A DNA stretch of 64,000 nucleotides, taken from Dermanyssus gallinae (lineage: Eukaryota; Arthropoda; Arachnida; Mesostigmata; Dermanyssidae). Below the pieces are notes generated by a model, which was not told the DNA's origin, did not search any database, and saw only the letters and a program-made list of their open reading frames with translations. A program made the position numbers and the translations under genes. Of this stretch, positions 58,973 to 64,000 are shown piece by piece; the first letter of the stretch is position 1; every line of letters starts with the position of its first letter. The stretch is taken from assembly GCA_003439945.1 (NCBI GenBank), contig QVRM01006416.1, forward strand, positions 1,712,501 to 1,776,500, written 5' to 3'.

Positions 58973-59499
58973 ATGTCGACTTCGTCATCTGGCCAGTATT
59001 TCGCCACTGGTCCCTCTGGTGCACGCCACAACAACCAAGAGGCTCTCGGTGAGGAGGAAGCGGTTCACACGCCTGCCCACACGGCCAGGGACGACTATCG
59101 TAAGTATCTTCGTCTAACTATGGCTGTTATTCTTTGCGATCTTTCTTATACTAGACCACTGTTAATTTATATATGTAGTACTATCTAGAAGCGTGCATTC
59201 GATATTTCATTTTGAAGTAAGGAAAATTATGGCCACATGATGTATCATAACTCGCCCCGTTGAGCGAGGCTCGTTGTTGTAGAAAAAACCGCGTTCCCGG
59301 CTATGCTGTCTCGTCTAGGGGTTCTTTTGTTTGGGCTACCTTATGTTCAGATATCTTTTCGATTCTGTTGAAATTTCGCCTCTCTGTAGGTGAATCCGCC
59401 TTCTGTGTGGTGTACCTGTTGCGTACAATTTAGGGATGAATATATATATATATATATATATATATGTACTACTTGTACCTGTTGTGCACAATTGAGGGA

Positions 59500-59547
<48 letters not shown>

Positions 59548-62188
59548 TTTGTGATTTTCCGTCAGTTGTATAATATATAGGGTGCGCTCATTGATTCGAT
59601 TATTTTATTTAACGCTCTGACAACCAAATTTTAGACGCTTGTAAAGGGCTAAGCTGCATGTGGCACCAAAACATCTAAGTGCATCTATCGCCATCGCGTT
59701 CTCGTTACTGGTATTATGTAGGCTTTCTCCAGCAGAGGTATGTAGCAGCAGGGCAATGATAACCACGTCCAACACGTATAACCAGCAAGGCCGGGACTCG
59801 AATTTGTCATTGTCTGTAAATCAGGGTTGCCATGGTAACGCCCCGAACTTTTTTTTATAAATGGGTATATTTGAGCAAAAGGTGACAGAATGTTAACTCG
59901 TTGGAAACTTCAATAAAATCTGAGCTCTCACCTGGCGGCGTGGTCTGGCTAGCTAGTCTGCAGTACTCCTCTGGTTTCTGATCTGCTTGGTCATTACACG
60001 TTGTCACAGGGTTTTGTTGTTACAGAAAGCCCATATAAAAGTGCAATTAAAATAAATAAAAACGCGCGTTATATCGAAGGCACCAATTAGATGTATGCTT
60101 ACATAATTAAGAGGCACTTGTTTTTATGGCAACGCGTTAGTTCAGATCAGAAAGGTATAGTTTGCGAAAAAAACATTGTTTTTGGGACGCCTGCGGGCAT
60201 CGTGTTATTAGTTAGCCCTTTACGGTAGACGTTGTCCAACACTTTCTGGGAGTGCAACGCGTCTGCGCAACGAGCAGAGTAAATTGTTGTAAATATTAGC
60301 TGCTTTGGTGTTAGTTATTGGAGGGGGGTCACGTACAGGCGGCTTCTTAGGGACATATTTAAAGTGAGACGATCAGCAACGTTAATTATTTCCTAGTTTT
60401 ATTATATTAACAGTTTAAATGACGACCCCCACCGTGTTAATGACATAGTGTCGACCTCCTAGTTTGTAGTTACGTTCCATAAAGTCATATTTTCGGTATC
60501 ATTTGTCTTTCTACAGTAATGTCTTGTATAGTGGTGATAACCGTACCAGGTTACGCGGCATATTAGATTATATTAATATCCAATAATACTAATAATATAA
60601 CTACTTACTGCCGTCATTTAAGCAGCGTCTGTCAAACTACCGAAAAGTAGGATCAAATTTGCTTAATCATAATAGTCGCATTTTGAGCAGTATGCGGGGC
60701 ACCTGGTCGAAGATAATTAAACCTTACGATTAATACATTGCCCATTTGAAGTTTTTTCTATGCGACAGGTGAAAATGTAATTCTAGAGTAGAACGCGCAG
60801 CTGAGTACTATTTGTATTAAAGTTTATTGGACCCTAAGCAGTAAGGTATATTCTATGCTCTTAGCAGATTCCAATAAGAGTGTAACAGATTCCGCATTGT
60901 ATTTTACTAATTTGTGTTTATTATTGTAAAAACTTGATCCGCAGATTGGGCTCGTCCGGATATTGAGAAGATGCTGCAGCTGTATCTAAGTTTTTGGCCT
61001 CAGATGGGCCCTCGGGGAAAATACGACACACTCAAGGAGCTCTTTACTGCAATTGCACAGCAGATTAATGTCTCGCTCACCTCCAAACAGGTCCAGGTAG
61101 GCGTATCATTTTCCTTTCTTCTGTACAGTTGGCCCGGTGATAAGTCGCTGATTTTATCACTATGGAGGGTACCTGCCTATTAGTACTGATTTTCAATATA
61201 GAACAGCGAAGTATCACGAACTAACCCAGGCCTTATTGGATTCCAAACACCGAATGCTTGCTCTCAACTTACTAACTTAACTGCTGATACAAGTACTGCT
61301 GTGATGAATTCGACACATATATTGCTGTGGTAAATTCAAATACGCTATTTGATCTATTTTCATTCTACTATTGTGCAATTGTGTTTTGAAAATAAGACTC
61401 TTGCATTGTTTTTGATGCGAAAGGCTACCGCCTTGATTTGTACCTTCAAATTGCGCTCAACTGCTTGTACAATGTAGTTTTATTAATAAACTACGTTTTG
61501 AAATTGAAAAGTGTAATTGAACTTACATAACTACTTTTGCTACTACTCCTTATCTAATCATTTTCCATCATCACCATCATAACGACTGCTAATATATCTT
61601 GGTCTATGTTGGGTTCCCATAATTGTTGTCGGAAGAGCGATCGCCCGGTTAGGCAACAACGCTGTCCGGCAAACAGTAGTCATCTGAATCAGGGCCCCAC
61701 GTGACCTTTCGCTTGTCTCGCTCCCACGGTGACGCTTTGCCGAGAGTCATCCACGATGGATCCGGGCTAGGGGACAGATGCCGCGTACCTATCGAGTATT
61801 TTCTTTTGTTCTCTCTGCACCCCACCGATGAGCCTTATATCGATCATAATTTAACTCGACAAACGGTGACGTAGGCACGCACGCGAGTCTCTGTGGGTCT
61901 ATATGTCTGTGTCTACTTGTCGACGCGTGGGGACGCGTGAGGGTGTGCGCGTCTGTCTGTTGAATTATTTCAGGGTAGGCAGTCAAGCTACTTGTAGTGG
62001 CCACCTTTAAACCTAAGCGTATATATCTAATTTCATGTTTTCTGTCTGCGCATCTGTAGGACAAGTTCAATCGACTAAAGAAAATGCACAAGAAGGTCAA
62101 GTACGAAGACCAACCGGGAGGTCGGAAGTTTGCATACGCAAAATACTTCGATCAGTTGGAGTCGATGGATGAAACCTTTCGGAAAGAG
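58973..62188 (+). CDS. Myb/SANT-like (trihelix-type) DNA-binding protein, 3' end unresolved
   Basis: Probable nuclear DNA-binding or chromatin factor. Three exons fit: 58973-59099 (donor GTAAGT), 60945-61096 (after CCGCAG, donor GTAGGC) and 62060-62188 (after CTGTAG, possible donor GTGACT). Frame is kept at both joins (C|AT codon, then phase 0), giving 135 residues so far. The N-terminus is low complexity (MSTSSSGQYFATGPSGARHN). The domain starts at the first Trp after the splice: HWARPDIEKMLQLYLSFWP, KYDTLKELFTAIAQQINVS, TSKQVQDKFNRLKKMHKKVK, then FAYAKYFDQLESMDETF. This is the three-helix layout of the Myb_DNA-bind_4/MADF group. If the last donor is not used, the frame stops at 62242 (153 residues). 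Intron 1 contains (TA)n at 59441-59465 and 59502-59544. Confidence 0.65.
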
Positions 62189-62379
62189 GTGACTGAGCGC
62201 TTTTATTTTCAGAAAACTATTTGGCAGAGTGACGCAAAGTAATCTACCAAAAAAAAAAGGTTTTACAGGATGAACTTGATTAACTCTTCTTCTTAGAGAG
62301 AAAACATTGTATAAATGGGCGTCTTTTTTAAGGAAGTAGACTAGCTTCTTAGAATTCGGTCGATTTTCCACAAATGTGT

Positions 62380-63340
62380 ATACATGGCTTGATTCGTTGC
62401 ATCTATTCATGGAAGCACACCTCCAAGTCTTTAGGTGTTTTAATGGTTTCTAGCGCCACCTTGATGGCTTCGCGTGAATCGAAACCCCCACTGCTTTTTA
62501 AGTTTCCGAAAGAGGGAGAAAACCTACAGTGTCAAGTCAGGTGAATAGCGTGACTCCATTTGCGACGAGAAGAGCCTCAACGTTTTTGGCCTGGTGGGCT
62601 GGCGTTTTGTCATGGCGGAGAAATTGTTGTCTAAGAGACGCTATAGATCTTTTCCTGGTAAGCGCAGTGAAAACTTTTGGCAAGCATTCTACAGTATCAC
62701 TTTCTTAATAAATAGGAACTGTACCATTTTTTTAATAAATAGGAAAAATAGACGAGTTTGACCTTCGCCACAATTTCGCTCCTGGAGAAGAAGCTGGCGG
62801 TTATCAACCGGTTTTTGGCGCTCCAACGCCTGACAATTGCAAGCTACGGGACTTGATTAGGGGTTCATAAAAGTGCACCAAAGTCTCATCACCTGTGACG
62901 AGTCTCGGGAACAATGGAGACCGGTCCTCGTCAAAATGTATGAGAAATTCTCGGACCAGGAAGACCCGCGCCTCTTTTTCATCCTCTGGTAAATCCGAAG
63001 TTACCCACCGAGCAGATTTTTTGGTGGGTCTGAGATGGTCGTGCAGGATTTTGTGGATGGACTTGACACCCATTCCAGGATGCATATGCTAGGTTTGAGT
63101 TTTCGTCAATCGAAACCTTTATACGAGCCACATTTCCGTCGTCCATTACTGTTTTGGACGTATTTCACGAGGTTTGTCGTACAGATTGACATGTCCATTT
63201 TGAAATTTGTCTATACCATTCTTGATATCCATCGCTTTAAAACACTCGCTGAAGGTTTTACAAAAGAACAGTACGTAGCCCGATTTTTGGGTACGACTGT
63301 TGGGGCACCGGCATGCTTGTGCTCGCCATTTTGACAAATC
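62380..63340 (-). mobile_element. mariner relic, lineage 3
   Basis: Minus-strand pieces in order: a decayed N-terminal HTH (KTFSECFKAMDIKNGIDKFQNG, 63146-63337), VKSIHKILHDHLRPTKKSARWV (about 63000-63065), then FLIHFDEDRSPLFPRLVTGDETLVHFYEP with the first catalytic Asp, then across shifts a remnant around 62560-62620 corresponding to the HDNAPAH region. Stops and shifts throughout. The sequence differs from lineages 1 and 2 (TGDETLVHFYEP against TVDESWVHHYTPE). Terminal repeats not found. Confidence 0.75.
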
Positions 63341-64000
63341 TTCTGTGCCAACATTTCGTCGATATTATTATTACTATTACACCTGAGCACCTGATCTTTG
63401 CTCTAGTCCCTACGCAACCTCTGCAGTATAGTGGCTGTATGCTTTCGAGTGTATTTGCAAGTACTCATGAATAAAGCTATGTCTTTCATTTACTCATTCA
63501 TTGTAGTCACCCGCGAAATTATCCATCCTGTGCTTATTCAACTCCAAACTTGTTATTAAAATATAGGGTTAATCCGGGCGCAGCTCTCCCCACGGCAGGT
63601 CAGTTGCTAGTACAACATTAATGGGCGCAACACAGCCTTTGATTTACAGACCCACCTCAAAGAATATCACTCACCATACCAAATGACGGCACACTTTAAT
63701 ATCCTGATGTGTATAAGGTGTAAACTAACGGCCCGGCCATATTTTCGTTCTTATGGAGGCTTATCACGTGTGTACGGGAAGTCTTAGGGCCGGTTTTTTT
63801 TTTGCACCCGTTTTGGAAAGCGGAAAGGTGTTCTCCTTGCAAGAGAGAGAATTGAGCTCTGGATTCAGTCAGAAGTTGACGTAGCGGTGGACCAGGTGGT
63901 GGTCTGACATCGATGATAAGCTAGCCGAATGACATTTAACAGTAACAGTAAGGTAAAGTAACGATGCCGGTCACTCTTGGCGTCATATTGCGTTGCAGAT
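63341..64000. other. Intergenic at window end, nothing recognised
   Basis: No frame with a known motif; the Myb/SANT gene may continue here or beyond, but no exon could be identified. Confidence 0.35.

Overview
The window looks like nuclear DNA of an arthropod, most likely a chelicerate and plausibly a mite or tick. The signs are spliced genes with GT-AG introns, islands of GC-rich coding sequence in an AT-rich background, very many (TA)n microsatellites, arachnid-style Rebers-Riddiford (R&R) cuticle proteins, and a dense load of mariner and non-LTR elements. The species cannot be fixed from the sequence alone.

Host genes, left to right. (1) Four related cuticle-protein genes on the + strand at 9.9-11.3, 33.3-34.4, 40.2-41.2 and 49.9-51.3 kb. 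Each has a tiny first coding exon just downstream of a TATATAACGG promoter, a 0.5-0.9 kb intron, and one large GC-rich exon with the chitin-binding domain and a histidine-rich tail. (2) A five-exon calumenin/reticulocalbin-type ER calcium-binding protein at 27.9-31.2 kb, with six EF-hand positions and a C-terminal HDEF. (3) A single-coding-exon CFDP1/BCNT chromatin protein at 57.1-57.9 kb. (4) At least three exons of a Myb/SANT-like DNA-binding protein at 59.0-62.2 kb, with the 3' end not resolved.

The rest is mostly mobile DNA: the 3' end of an R1-like retrotransposon (1-1.3 kb); a fold-back DNA element at 2.8-3.9 kb with a diverged relative at 26.5-27.6 kb; mariner copies or relics of three lineages (6.4-7.3; 35.8-37.0 and 44.1-45.4; 62.4-63.3 kb); a stack of nested non-LTR elements at 13.8-21.2 kb and a second nest at 45.8-48.1 kb; Jockey/CR1-like fragments at 38.5-39.6 and 42.4-43.3 kb; and two or three tRNA-derived SINE-like families.

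The stretch from about 32.4 to 52.5 kb is a tandem array of the cuticle-gene unit. Flanking segments recur in the same order between genes 2, 3 and 4 and are interrupted by different later insertions. The coding core of all four genes is almost identical even at silent sites, while promoters, signal peptides and 3' flanks match only in some pairs. This suggests duplication followed by gene conversion. The most unusual items are the fold-back family with a nested copy of its own end, the SINE families, and the mosaic cuticle array. No clearly new enzymatic or defence system was found.
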